DNA from: Kribbella pittospori
GTDB taxonomy: Bacteria > Actinomycetota > Actinomycetes > Propionibacteriales > Kribbellaceae
Reading direction: 5' to 3'
DNA length: 64,000 bases
Assembly: GCF_004331465.1 (NCBI RefSeq)
Contig: NZ_SJKB01000008.1
Location: 401,979-465,978 of the forward strand
Below the pieces are notes generated by a model, which was given only the letters and a program-made list of their open reading frames with translations, was not told where the DNA came from and made no database searches. Below, in pieces: positions 17,921 to 25,843 of this stretch (the stretch's first letter is position 1; every line of letters starts with the position of its first letter). Made by a program: the position numbers and the translations under genes.

Positions 17921-19206
17921 AGGCGGGAGATCGCTTCCTTGCTCTGGTTCGCCAGCTCGTCGATCGCCTCCTTGGCGGTCCGCTGGCCCACCACCGCGGT
18001 CTCCAGAGTGGTCTTGATCTTCTCCCGGATCTCCATCCACGCCGGCGTACCACCCTCGGACCGCGCCTTGTCCATGTTGCCCAGGGCAAGCTTCACGAAC
18101 CCGTTGTTCTTCACGTAGTCCGACGTCTGCAGGTCCTGCACACCAGGCACCGCGCCACGCTGCGCAGCGGTCGGCAGGATGGTGTCCGGCGTACCCAGGA
18201 ACTCGACCAGCGCCTGCGCCGCCGCGGCGTGCTTGGTCGTTGCCGAGCGGGACACCAAGGTGCCGCCCTGGAACATCGCGGGCACCCGGTTGGCCAGCAT
18301 GAACGCGCCGACCTTGTCCTCCTTGAGCAACTCCGGCGTCTGCTCCTGCAACTGCACCCACAGCGAGTTGTTCGCCATCATCATCGCGGACCGGCCCTGC
18401 GCCAGGGTGCTCGGTTGACCCGCCGCGGACTTGAACGAGTAGTCGCCCGACTTGTCCTTGATCACGTCGAGGAACAGCTGCAACGCCTCGACGCCACGGT
18501 CGTCGTTGAACTTCACCTGCTGCCCGGACTCGTCGAACAGCGTGCCGTCGTTGGCGAACAGGAACGTCTCCCAGCACTGCCGCAGATCGATCGAGAACGG
18601 ATCGAACCCGACCCGGGTCAGCTTGCCGGACCCGTCGGCGCGGGTCAGTTCCCTGGCCATGGCGCGGAGTTCGGTCCAGTCCTTCGGCGGCTGCTTGATG
18701 CCGGCCTCGGCGAACATGTCCTTGCGATAGGTGACGATCCGGGTGTCCAGGATCAACGGGAGCGCGTACAGCTTCCCGTCGTACCGGCATGGCTCGAGCA
18801 CCCGGTCCTCATAGTCGAAGCGCTTGCCGAGGTCGTCGGGCAGCGCGGCGAGCACCTTCTTGTGCGCGAACGGCGGGATCCAGCCGACGCCGAGCATCAC
18901 CACGTCCGGCATCAGGCCGCCGGCCAGGCCAGTGGTGAGCTTCTCGTTCAGCGCGGCGTACGTCGTGTAGTCGACCTTGACCGTGACGTTGGGATTCTTC
19001 TGCTTGAACGCGGGCAGCAGCTTGCCCTCCAGCAACTGCTTGCCGGTGCTGCCCTCGTAGATCGGGGTGAGCAGCGTGATCTCACCCTCGGCGGGCCCGT
19101 CGGCGGCCGCCTGGCCGTCGCCGGACGGCGCCGCGGAACACCCGGTGGCGGCGGCGAACGCGCCGAGCCCGAGGGCCGACAGGACTGATCTGCGGGTGTA
19201 CTCCAT
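17917..19206 (-). CDS. Extracellular sugar-binding lipoprotein of the acidic-polysaccharide locus
   Basis: This 429-residue protein begins MEYTRRSVLSALGLG, a twin-arginine signal, and has a lipobox ending ATGCSA near residue 23, so it should be lipid-anchored outside the membrane. The rest is a family 1 solute-binding protein with the late helix pattern AAAQALVEFLGTPDT. It is the first gene of the eight-gene operon read leftward to 10062. Its promoter region holds two of three LacI-type operators, which suggests it is repressed when the glycan is absent. Confidence 0.9.
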   Translation of the reverse strand: MEYTRRSVLSALGLGAFAAATGCSAAPSGDGQAAADGPAEGEITLLTPIYEGSTGKQLLEGKLLPAFKQKNPNVTVKVDYTTYAALNEKLTTGLAGGLMPDVVMLGVGWIPPFAHKKVLAALPDDLGKRFDYEDRVLEPCRYDGKLYALPLILDTRIVTYRKDMFAEAGIKQPPKDWTELRAMARELTRADGSGKLTRVGFDPFSIDLRQCWETFLFANDGTLFDESGQQVKFNDDRGVEALQLFLDVIKDKSGDYSFKSAAGQPSTLAQGRSAMMMANNSLWVQLQEQTPELLKEDKVGAFMLANRVPAMFQGGTLVSRSATTKHAAAAQALVEFLGTPDTILPTAAQRGAVPGVQDLQTSDYVKNNGFVKLALGNMDKARSEGGTPAWMEIREKIKTTLETAVVGQRTAKEAIDELANQSKEAISRL

Positions 19207-19239
19207 GGCGCGCCTTTCGTGGTGCTGCGGGATAGGAGT

Positions 19240-19255
19240 GGTGCAACGATCTACC
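19240..19255. promoter_or_regulatory. LacI-type operator copy 1 (half degenerate)
   Basis: GGTGCAACGATCTACC keeps the left half and the CG centre of the consensus seen at 19284, while the right half is changed. It lies 34 bases upstream of the binding-protein start, well placed to block that operon. Confidence 0.6.
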
Positions 19256-19283
19256 AATCGGCGCGGCGGAGCTGATGCGGACT

Positions 19284-19299
19284 GGTGCAACGATGCACC
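19284..19299. promoter_or_regulatory. LacI-type operator copy 2 (best palindrome)
   Basis: GGTGCAACGATGCACC is a 16-base palindrome centred on CG, with matching GGTGCA and TGCACC arms. It lies in the middle of the divergent gap between the binding-protein gene and the LacI gene and is the strongest of the three copies. Confidence 0.8.
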
Positions 19300-19377
19300 G
19301 CATGCTAGGAAGCGTTCTCCGCGATCGTCAAGAGGTCGGGCCGGTTCCGCTATCGCTCGACTTTCAGCCTCCGGTGA

Positions 19378-19389
19378 TGCATCGTTGCA
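19378..19389. promoter_or_regulatory. LacI-type operator copy 3, next to the LacI gene
   Basis: TGCATCGTTGCA matches the core of the copy at 19284 in the opposite orientation. It lies about 50 bases before the LacI start, suggesting autoregulation. Confidence 0.75.
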
Positions 19390-19441
19390 CTGCGATCCGG
19401 CAGGCACGGGGTGAACGGTGAGGAAGAATGCGCGGGTGGGC

Positions 19442-20491
19442 ATGGGTGAGGTGACGATCCAGCAGGTCGCGACCGAGGCGGGCGTCTCGCCGAGCACGGT
19501 GTCGAACCTGCTGAACGGGCGGAACCACCGGATGCTGCCGGAGACGCGGCAGCGGATCGAGACGGCGATCGACAAGCTCGGCTACCGGCCGAACCGGGCC
19601 GCCAGGCAACTGCGCACCGGCCGCAACACCACGATCGGCCTCGTCGTCCCCTCGGTCGGCAACCCGTTCTGGGGCGCGCTCGCGCGACACATCGAGTCGG
19701 CCGCGCTGGCCGAGGGCTACCACGTGCTGCTATGCAACTCCGAGCGCGATCCGCGCCGCGAACGCGACTACATCGACGAGCTCTGGGCGGACGGCGTTCA
19801 TGGGGTCGTGCTCTGTTCGTCGCTGCCGTCGCTCGAGCATGTGATGCCGCTGGTCGAGCGCGGACTGCAACTGGTCGCGTTCGACCGTACGTCGCAGGCC
19901 GGCGACCCGGCGTCGCTGGTGAGCATCAGCGTCGACAACGCGGTCGGCAGCCAGCTGGCGACACAGCACCTGACGGATCTCGGCCACCGACGGCTGGCGT
20001 ACGTGTCCGGGGCGCTGGCGAGCGTGAACCGCAAGGAGCGGTACCGCGGCTTCGTCGCCGGGTTGGAGCAGGCCGGCCTTGATCCGGCGGAGGCGTTGCG
20101 CGCGCCGACCGGGAGCGGCGCTGACGACTTCGGGGATGTCGAGGCGTCGGAGCTTGGCCGTGCGGCGGCTGCGGAGCTGGTCGCGCTGGACGAGCCGCCG
20201 ACCGCGATCGTGGCGATCAACGACATGTGCGCGCTTGGTGTCTGCCGCGGGCTGCGCGACGGTGGGCTCGAGGTGGGCAAGGATGTGTCGGTCGTGGGGT
20301 TCGACGACATCGTGCTGGCGGATCTGTACGCGCCGACGCTGACCACCGTGCGGCAGCCGATGCGTGAGATGGCGGCGGCCGCGTTCAGCCAACTGCGGTC
20401 GCGGCTGGATGACCCCGGGCCGTCGCAGGGGCAGTCGCTGCTCTTCCGGCCCGAGTTGATCGTGCGCGAGTCCACTGCGCCTCCGCCGTAG
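19442..20491 (+). CDS. LacI family regulator of the acidic-polysaccharide locus
   Basis: This roughly 349-residue protein has an N-terminal helix-turn-helix (VTIQQVATEAGVSPSTVSNL) and a full sugar-sensing domain (LVVPSVGNPFWGALARHIES, VSVVGFDDIVLADLYAPTLT). I chose ATG 19442; in-frame GTG codons at 19418 and 19436 are possible, the latter eight bases after a GAGGAAG site. It diverges from the operon starting at 19206, and three matching palindromes in the gap are its probable binding sites. Its stop codon TAG overlaps the -10-like TAGGGT of the next gene. Confidence 0.9.
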   Translation: MGEVTIQQVATEAGVSPSTVSNLLNGRNHRMLPETRQRIETAIDKLGYRPNRAARQLRTGRNTTIGLVVPSVGNPFWGALARHIESAALAEGYHVLLCNSERDPRRERDYIDELWADGVHGVVLCSSLPSLEHVMPLVERGLQLVAFDRTSQAGDPASLVSISVDNAVGSQLATQHLTDLGHRRLAYVSGALASVNRKERYRGFVAGLEQAGLDPAEALRAPTGSGADDFGDVEASELGRAAAAELVALDEPPTAIVAINDMCALGVCRGLRDGGLEVGKDVSVVGFDDIVLADLYAPTLTTVRQPMREMAAAAFSQLRSRLDDPGPSQGQSLLFRPELIVRESTAPPP

Positions 20492-20494
20492 GGT
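20489..20494 (+). promoter_or_regulatory. -10 element TAGGGT of a leaderless transcript
   Basis: TAGGGT ends six bases before GTG 20501 and no ribosome binding site lies between. Its first three bases are the stop codon of the LacI gene. Confidence 0.55.
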
Positions 20495-20500
20495 GGGGGC

Positions 20501-21310
20501 GTGCAACGGATCTCCTCGCGGAATGCCCGGTTCCAGGTGTGGCAGGCGTCCCTGACCAACCGGACCAAGCGGCAGCGTGCGGGCGAGTTCCTGGTCCAGG
20601 GTGTCCGGCCGATATCGCTTGCCGTGGACAACGGGTGGCCGGTGCGGACGGTCATCACCGACGCCTCACGACCGTTGTCCCGCTGGGCTCAGGAGTTGCT
20701 GCAGCGGTTGCCGGCCGTCGAGCGCGTTGCGATGGCGCCGGAGTTGCTGGCCGAGCTGGGCGAGAAGGACGAGGTTTCACCCGAGCTTGTCGCGGTGCTG
20801 GAGCTGCCCCCGGACGACCTGGACCGGATCCCGGTGCGGCCGGACTTCCTCGGCGTCGTGTTCGACCGGCCGACCGGGCCGGGGAACATCGGGTCGATCA
20901 TCCGGTCCGCCGACGCGTTCGGTGCGCACGGCGTGATCGTCACCGGGCACGCCGCCGACGTTTACGACCCGAAGGCGGTCCGCGCGACCACCGGGTCCTT
21001 GTTCGGCATTCCCGCCGTACGCGCGCCGTCGCAGCGTGAAGTGCTCGAGTGGGTACGACGCTCGGCCGACGTACCGATCGTTGTCGTGGGCACCGACGAG
21101 CACGGGTCGGTGGACGTGTTCGACTTCGACTTCACCCAGCCGACCCTGCTGCTCATCGGGAACGAGACGAACGGGCTGAGCGCGGGGTGGCGGGAGGCCG
21201 CGGACCAACTGGTGCGGATCCCGATCACCGGCTCGGCCAGTTCACTCAACGCCGCAAACGCCGCCACCGCCGTTCTGTACGAGGTCTCCCGCCAGCGTTC
21301 TTCCGTTTGA
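20501..21310 (+). CDS. TrmH/SpoU family RNA methyltransferase
   Basis: This 269-residue protein starts at GTG 20501. The C-terminal half has the three SPOUT knot motifs: an Asn-Gly-Ser-rich RSADAFGAHGVIVTG segment, LIGNETNGLS, and ASSLNAANAATAVLYE. These form the trefoil knot that binds S-adenosylmethionine and methylates a 2'-O ribose of rRNA or tRNA. The first 100 residues are the substrate-binding domain (FLVQGVRPISLAV). The protein is cytoplasmic. The exact RNA target is not predictable from sequence alone. Confidence 0.92.
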   Translation: MQRISSRNARFQVWQASLTNRTKRQRAGEFLVQGVRPISLAVDNGWPVRTVITDASRPLSRWAQELLQRLPAVERVAMAPELLAELGEKDEVSPELVAVLELPPDDLDRIPVRPDFLGVVFDRPTGPGNIGSIIRSADAFGAHGVIVTGHAADVYDPKAVRATTGSLFGIPAVRAPSQREVLEWVRRSADVPIVVVGTDEHGSVDVFDFDFTQPTLLLIGNETNGLSAGWREAADQLVRIPITGSASSLNAANAATAVLYEVSRQRSSV

Positions 21311-22105
21311 TCAGGCGGTGCAGAGCAGTTCGCCGTGGAGGATGGCGATCCAGCCGTCGGGTTGGGCCGCCCAGGTTTGCCAGGCCGCTGAGATCGAGGT
21401 GAGTGTCTCGTCCGGCACGCCTGCCCGGCGAGCCTGATCGGACATCGCCGATTTGAGGATGCGGTCCGCCCACATTCCGCCCCAGAAGGCGCGATCCTCC
21501 GGGTTGGCGAACGTCCAGGTGCTCGCCGTCGCGTCCACCTTCTCGAAGCCGGCCTCCAGGGCCCAGCTCAGCAGGCGCCGGCCGGCGTCCGGTTCGCCGC
21601 CGTTTGCGCGTGCCATCCGCTGGTAGAGCTCCATCCACTCGTCGATCTCGGGCAGCTCTGGATACCAGGTGAAGCCGTGGTAGTCCGAGTCCCGGACCGC
21701 GACGATCCCACCCGGCTTGCAGACCCGCCGCATCTCCCGGAGCGCCTGCACCGGATCCGACACATGCTGCAACACCTGGTGCGCATGGACGACGTCGTAC
21801 GTGTCGTCAGGAACGTCCAGCGCGTGCACGTCGCCGACCACGAACTCCACGTCGACATCAAGCTTCGCGAAGGTCGCGCGAGTGATGTCGAGCGCCACGT
21901 CCGTCGCCTCGAGGGCCGTGGTCGGTCCCGGCTCGACCAGCCTCGCCAGGTCAGCGGTGATGGTGCCGGGACCTGCGCCGACATCGAGCAACGCCATCCC
22001 CGGCCGAAGATGCGGCAGCAGGTAACCAGCCGAGTTCTCCGCGGTCCGCCAACTGTGCGACCGCAACACCGACTCATGATGCCCATGCGTGTACACGTTG
22101 CTCAT
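21311..22105 (-). CDS. Class I SAM-dependent methyltransferase (UbiE-like)
   Basis: This 264-residue protein has the SAM-binding motif LLDVGAGPGTITADLA near residues 38-52 and the post-motif HALDVPDDTYDVVHAHQVLQ. The segment LREMRRVCKPGGIVAVRDSD is the usual Methyltransf_11/25 signature. Such proteins methylate small molecules; the substrate is unknown. It starts at ATG 22105 and diverges from the small monooxygenase gene at 22275 across a gap holding a palindrome at 22164. Its stop abuts that of the converging RNA methyltransferase gene. Confidence 0.9.
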   Translation of the reverse strand: MSNVYTHGHHESVLRSHSWRTAENSAGYLLPHLRPGMALLDVGAGPGTITADLARLVEPGPTTALEATDVALDITRATFAKLDVDVEFVVGDVHALDVPDDTYDVVHAHQVLQHVSDPVQALREMRRVCKPGGIVAVRDSDYHGFTWYPELPEIDEWMELYQRMARANGGEPDAGRRLLSWALEAGFEKVDATASTWTFANPEDRAFWGGMWADRILKSAMSDQARRAGVPDETLTSISAAWQTWAAQPDGWIAILHGELLCTA

Positions 22106-22163
22106 CCCAGGCTCCTTTGCCCTCTACCGACAATTCTCACGCTAACCCAGAATCTTGTTTTAT

Positions 22164-22178
22164 GAGACATATTGTCTC
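22164..22178. promoter_or_regulatory. Perfect palindrome in an AT-rich divergent gap
   Basis: GAGACA and TGTCTC face each other across three bases within locally AT-rich DNA. The gap separates divergent genes starting at 22105 and 22275. It looks like an operator for an unlinked regulator, since no regulator gene is adjacent. Confidence 0.45.
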
Positions 22179-22274
22179 GAATATTGGATGGATGGAGATG
22201 GCCGAATCTGGCCAGACCCGGGGCTGGTCGGCGGGCGACGCTTGGGTTGTTCAGTCGGACTCAGGAGGAATCAA

Positions 22275-22571
22275 GTGCTGGCCAAGGTGTTTCCGATCAA
22301 GTTGAAGGACGGCAATCAGGCGGCGGCCGAGGAGCTGGTGCGGGAGTTCGCGCCGGTGGGACCGGGGGCCGAGGAGGGGACGTTGTCGTTCCGGGTCTAT
22401 CGCAATCCGGCGAACCCGGACTATCTGCTCTTCGTGGAGCACTTCGCGGATCAGGCGGCGTACGACGCGCACACCGGGTCGGCGGCGTACCGGGAGCTGA
22501 TCGCGGGGAAGTTCGCCGGGCTGATCGTGGAGTTCGTCGAGATCGATCATGAACTGGTGGTGAGCTTGTGA
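22275..22571 (+). CDS. Antibiotic biosynthesis monooxygenase (ABM) domain protein
   Basis: This 98-residue single-domain protein starts at GTG 22275, chosen because AGGAGGA (22263-22269) lies at ideal distance. The pattern FRVYRNPANPDYLLFVEHFA, followed by AYDAHTGSAAYRELIA, is the ABM ferredoxin-like fold, which forms dimers. Members oxidise polycyclic aromatics, degrade haem or serve as quinone enzymes; none of these can be assigned. It overlaps the next gene by four bases (GTGA), so the two are co-translated. Confidence 0.85.
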   Translation: MLAKVFPIKLKDGNQAAAEELVREFAPVGPGAEEGTLSFRVYRNPANPDYLLFVEHFADQAAYDAHTGSAAYRELIAGKFAGLIVEFVEIDHELVVSL

Positions 22572-23596
22572 GCGAGTTGGCTCGGAGGTTGCGTGCGTTG
22601 CATGAGCGGCCGCCGTTGGTGTTGCCGAATGCTTGGGATGCCGGGTCGGCGCGGGCGATCGAGGCGGCTGGGGCTGCTGCGATCGCGACCACGAGTGCGG
22701 GTGTCTCGTGGGCGTCCGGAGTCGCGGATGCCGGCGGGTTGGACCGTACGGCGGCGATCGCTGCGGTCCGCGCGATCGTCGCGGCAGTGTCGGTGCCGGT
22801 GACTGCGGACGTCGAGTCCGGGTACGGCGATGTCGAGGCAACGGTTGCCGAGGTCATCGAAGCCGGCGCTGTTGGCATCAACCTGGAGGACAGCTTCGGT
22901 GGCTCGCTGATCGATCCGGCCTTGCACGCCGAGCGGATCGCCGCTGCGCGGGCCGTTGCCCCCGAGCTCGTCATCAACGCGCGGACGGACACCTATCTGT
23001 TCGGCGACGGGAGCGGCACGATCGAACGCGCCAAGCTGTACGCCGAGGCCGGCGCGGACGTGCTGTTCGTCCCGGGTGTCGTGGATGCCCCGACCATTCG
23101 CGAGCTGGTGGCTGCGTCGCCGTTGCCGCTCAACGTGATGGTCGGGCCGGGTCCGCCGACGGTTGCCGAGCTCACCGCGCTTGGGGTCACGCGCATCAGT
23201 GTCGGGCCGGCGATCACCGCCGGCGCCTACGGATTGGCGACGGCTGCGGCGAAGGAACTGCTCACGAGCGGCACCTACGAGGCGCTGTCCACCGCGGCGG
23301 AGTTCGGCAAGCTCAACTCTCTACTCCGGTGCCCGTGTAGCCGCACCACGATCTGGCGGGCTGCGCTGGCGCTGACGCCGGGCACGGACTCCAACGAACC
23401 GATCCCGGCGTCGTGGTCGAGCACGACGTTGCCTTCAGCAACGGCCCGCGCCAGCGGCCCGACCAGCTCGGCCTCTGTCAGCGCCTCGGGTCCCGGGAAT
23501 GCGTGCGTCAGTCCGTGGCCGAGCCCCGCGACCGGTACGCCGTACACCTCGACGAGCTTGCGCAGTTCGTCGTACGCATCCTCGGGTGGGAGCTGA
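22568..23596 (+). CDS. Isocitrate lyase/PEP mutase superfamily protein with an aberrant C-terminal extension
   Basis: The first 253 residues are a complete PEP mutase-like TIM barrel: LVLPNAWDAGSARAIEAAG, VTADVESGYG, GINLEDSFGG and INARTDTYLF. The KKCGH loop of true isocitrate lyases is absent, so it is probably a 2-methylisocitrate lyase or phosphonate-type enzyme. Homology ends at LNSLL (about 23326). The frame then runs a further 90 codons through the antisense strand of the Ada/AlkA gene before stopping at 23596. That tail is low-complexity and not protein-like. The native stop codon appears to have been lost at a deletion junction. GTG start, coupled to the ABM gene. Confidence 0.85.
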   Translation: MSELARRLRALHERPPLVLPNAWDAGSARAIEAAGAAAIATTSAGVSWASGVADAGGLDRTAAIAAVRAIVAAVSVPVTADVESGYGDVEATVAEVIEAGAVGINLEDSFGGSLIDPALHAERIAAARAVAPELVINARTDTYLFGDGSGTIERAKLYAEAGADVLFVPGVVDAPTIRELVAASPLPLNVMVGPGPPTVAELTALGVTRISVGPAITAGAYGLATAAAKELLTSGTYEALSTAAEFGKLNSLLRCPCSRTTIWRAALALTPGTDSNEPIPASWSSTTLPSATARASGPTSSASVSASGPGNACVSPWPSPATGTPYTSTSLRSSSYASSGGS

Positions 23597-24447
23597 TCGC
23601 GGACGACCGCCTGGACCGCGACCTCGAACGGTCCCCATGCGCCCGGCATGCGGACGCCAGGGTCGGCTTCGACCGCGACGAGTCGCGCGGCCCGCTCGAC
23701 GACGTGGATGACACCTTCCCAGTACGGGAGATGTGCGTGCAGCAGCAGGTGATCCGGGCCGCCGGGACCGATCTCGAGCAGGCCGGGATCGCCGTCGAGG
23801 GAGATGGTCCGGCGGTAGACGCCATCCTCGACGGACTCGACGCCGGGGATCGCATGCTCCGCGAGGAACGCACTCACCGCGTCCCAGTCGTACGGCGTGG
23901 TGAACGGCAACCGCAACACCAGACCACCATCCGCGACCAGGCGATCGGTGCGACGCCGGCGGTCGCGGAGCTCACGTGGGGAGGCCCGGAAGATCTCATG
24001 CATCGCTCGGTTGAACTGCCGCAGACTCCCGAAACCGGACGCGAACGCGACGTCCGCGATGGACAGATCGCTGTCATCGAGGAGTCTGCGCGCGAAGTGG
24101 GCCCGTCTCGAGCGAGCGAACTGGTCCGGCGTGACGCCGAGGTGCTCGTGAAACAACCTGCGGAGATGGCGCGCCGACAGCCCGAGCCTCGCGCCGAGCG
24201 CCACCTCGCCGGACTCGTCCAGCACCCCGGCGATGATCAACTGAACGGCGCGACAGACCAGCTCTGGCGCCTCGTCCGGCACGGTCCCCGCGACCCGGTA
24301 CGGCCGGCAGCGTAGGCAGGCGCGGTACCCGGCCGCCTCCGCAGCCGCAGCGAGCTCGAAGGTCCGGATGTTCTCCGCCAGGGGTTTCGCCCCGCATCCG
24401 GGCCGGCAGTAGATGCCCGTCGTACGGACCGCGGAATAGGTCGTCAT
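23275..24447 (-). CDS. Ada/AlkA-type DNA repair protein with a truncated glycosylase domain
   Basis: This 390-residue protein starts at ATG 24447. Residues 1-50 are the Ada zinc domain with four cysteines (IYCRPGCGA and CLRC). Residues 70-150 are an AraC-type helix-turn-helix (LSIADVAFASGFGSLRQFNR). Residues 165-370 are an AlkA-like 3-methyladenine DNA glycosylase domain. The helix-hairpin-helix SVPGVSASAARQIVVRLHG is present, but homology then stops and 20 unrelated residues follow, antisense to the neighbouring gene. The segment carrying the catalytic aspartate is missing, so base excision is probably lost, although sensing and DNA binding may remain. The methyltransferase domain of full Ada is also absent. 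Confidence 0.85.
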   Translation of the reverse strand: MTTYSAVRTTGIYCRPGCGAKPLAENIRTFELAAAAEAAGYRACLRCRPYRVAGTVPDEAPELVCRAVQLIIAGVLDESGEVALGARLGLSARHLRRLFHEHLGVTPDQFARSRRAHFARRLLDDSDLSIADVAFASGFGSLRQFNRAMHEIFRASPRELRDRRRRTDRLVADGGLVLRLPFTTPYDWDAVSAFLAEHAIPGVESVEDGVYRRTISLDGDPGLLEIGPGGPDHLLLHAHLPYWEGVIHVVERAARLVAVEADPGVRMPGAWGPFEVAVQAVVRDQLPPEDAYDELRKLVEVYGVPVAGLGHGLTHAFPGPEALTEAELVGPLARAVAEGNVVLDHDAGIGSLESVPGVSASAARQIVVRLHGHRSRELSLPNSAAVDSAS

Positions 24448-24563
24448 CCGTCCACTGTCACCCCCTGACTACTCAGCTGTTCTGGCCACACGCTAGCGGC
24501 CTCCACGGACACTTTTCGGTGACGTCTGCTGGAATCCTGGTGCGAGCGGCGGCCGGGGGTGGC

Positions 24564-24569
24564 TAGGGT
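24564..24569 (+). promoter_or_regulatory. -10 element TAGGGT of a leaderless transcript
   Basis: TAGGGT ends six bases before GTG 24576; the bases between are GCGGCG with no ribosome binding site. Confidence 0.55.
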
Positions 24570-24575
24570 GCGGCG

Positions 24576-25124
24576 GTGCAGTCGAAACCTCTTGTCGTAG
24601 TGGTGAGCGGCCCGCCGGGGACCGGGAAAACGACGCTGGCGCACCGGGTGGCCGCCGCGATCGGATGTCCGGCGATCTGCCGGGACGAGATCAAGGAGGG
24701 GATGGTGCACGCGACGCCCGGGTTCGTACCCGGTCCCGGTGATCCACTGACGATGCGGACGCTGTCCACCTTCTTCGACGTGATCGGCCTGCTGGTCGGC
24801 CGCGGTACGACGATCGTGGCCGAAGCCGCGTTCCAGGACCGGATCTGGAGTCCCGGCCTCACCCCGCTGCTGAACCGCGCCGAGCTGCGGATCATCCACT
24901 GCACGGTCCCCGCCGACGTCGCGCTCGCTCGGATCACCGCGCGTACGGCGACCGACCCGAAACGGACCGCGCACGAGGACGCGCAGATCAGCGCCGATGC
25001 GCGGCTGCGGACCCACAACGCCTTCCAGGCAGTCGATCTGCCGGTTCCGGCGCTCACGGTCGACACCTCGAGCGAGGACTACAATCCGTCGCTCTCGAAG
25101 ATCATCGCGTTCTTGTCCGAGTGA
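24576..25124 (+). CDS. Zeta-toxin/chloramphenicol-phosphotransferase-like AAA P-loop kinase
   Basis: This 182-residue protein begins at GTG 24576. The Walker A motif GPPGTGKTTLA is at residues 11-21. The segments ICRDEIKEGMVHATPG, TTIVAEAAFQDRIWSP and HCTVPADVALARITART match small predicted P-loop kinases (AAA_33 type) that phosphorylate small molecules. No adjacent antitoxin is seen, so a toxin role is not supported. It stands alone between the truncated Ada gene and the RraA-like gene. The substrate is unknown. Confidence 0.85.
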   Translation: MQSKPLVVVVSGPPGTGKTTLAHRVAAAIGCPAICRDEIKEGMVHATPGFVPGPGDPLTMRTLSTFFDVIGLLVGRGTTIVAEAAFQDRIWSPGLTPLLNRAELRIIHCTVPADVALARITARTATDPKRTAHEDAQISADARLRTHNAFQAVDLPVPALTVDTSSEDYNPSLSKIIAFLSE

Positions 25125-25165
25125 CCGGATAAGGTCCTCAGGAGTCGACTGAGAGGGGCCTGGGG

Positions 25166-25843
25166 ATGCTGTTCGAAGGGTTGACGTCAGCGCATGTCGC
25201 GGACGCGTGTCTTCGGGCCGGGGTGCCTGTGCGGACCGCGTCGCTGACGGCTGTGGTCGGAGGCCGGGTGGCTGGGCGCGTGTTGCCGGCGCAGCATGTA
25301 GGCAGTGTTGACGTCTTCTTGGAGGCGTTCGAGTCGGCCGAGGACGGCGACGTACTGGTTGTGGACAACGGCGGGCGGAGGGACGAGGCGTGCGTGGGCG
25401 ACCTGGTCGCACTCGAGGCCAAGGCCGCCGGACTCGCCGGGATCGTGATCTGGGGACTGCATCGCGACACGGTCGACATCACTGCGATCGGGCTGCCGGT
25501 GTTCAGCCTCGGGGCGATGCCGACCGGGCCGTTGCGGCTCGACCCGCAACCCGATGATGCGTTGTCCACGGCAACTATCGGTGACTGGACGGTGAGCCGG
25601 GACGACGTCGTACTGGGTGATGAGGACGGCGTGGTCTTTGTGCCGGCCGATAGCGTGGACGAGGTGACTGGACTGGCCGTGTCCATTCGCGATACCGAGC
25701 ATCGGCAGGCGGGCGAGATCCGGGCCGGCCGGTCGTTGCGGGAGCAGGTTCGGTTCGCGGAGTACCTGACAGCGAGGGCGACTGATCCTTCACTGACTTT
25801 CCGGCAACATCTACGCGCAGTTCGAGGAGCGATCGAGGAATGA
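25166..25843 (+). CDS. RraA family protein (aldolase/decarboxylase-like)
   Basis: This 225-residue protein starts at ATG 25166 after GAGAGGGGCC. It has the RraA fold pattern: an N-terminal HVADACLRAG helix, the phosphate-like loop DVLVVDNGGRRDEACVGDLV, and GIVIWGLHRDTVDI. Family members are 4-hydroxy-4-methyl-2-oxoglutarate/oxaloacetate aldolases or modulators of RNase E. In an actinomycete with an aldo/keto reductase co-translated through an ATGA overlap, a metabolic role is more likely. The precise substrate is not clear. Confidence 0.85.
   Translation: MLFEGLTSAHVADACLRAGVPVRTASLTAVVGGRVAGRVLPAQHVGSVDVFLEAFESAEDGDVLVVDNGGRRDEACVGDLVALEAKAAGLAGIVIWGLHRDTVDITAIGLPVFSLGAMPTGPLRLDPQPDDALSTATIGDWTVSRDDVVLGDEDGVVFVPADSVDEVTGLAVSIRDTEHRQAGEIRAGRSLREQVRFAEYLTARATDPSLTFRQHLRAVRGAIEE

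Noticed and set aside
23327..23596. The PEP-mutase C-terminal 90-residue extension as a real domain
   Set aside because: It is Ser/Ala/Pro low-complexity sequence antisense to a conserved gene, and the family ends at LNSLL.
24576..25124. A zeta-type toxin
   Set aside because: Only the generic P-loop kinase fold is seen, with no antitoxin gene beside it.
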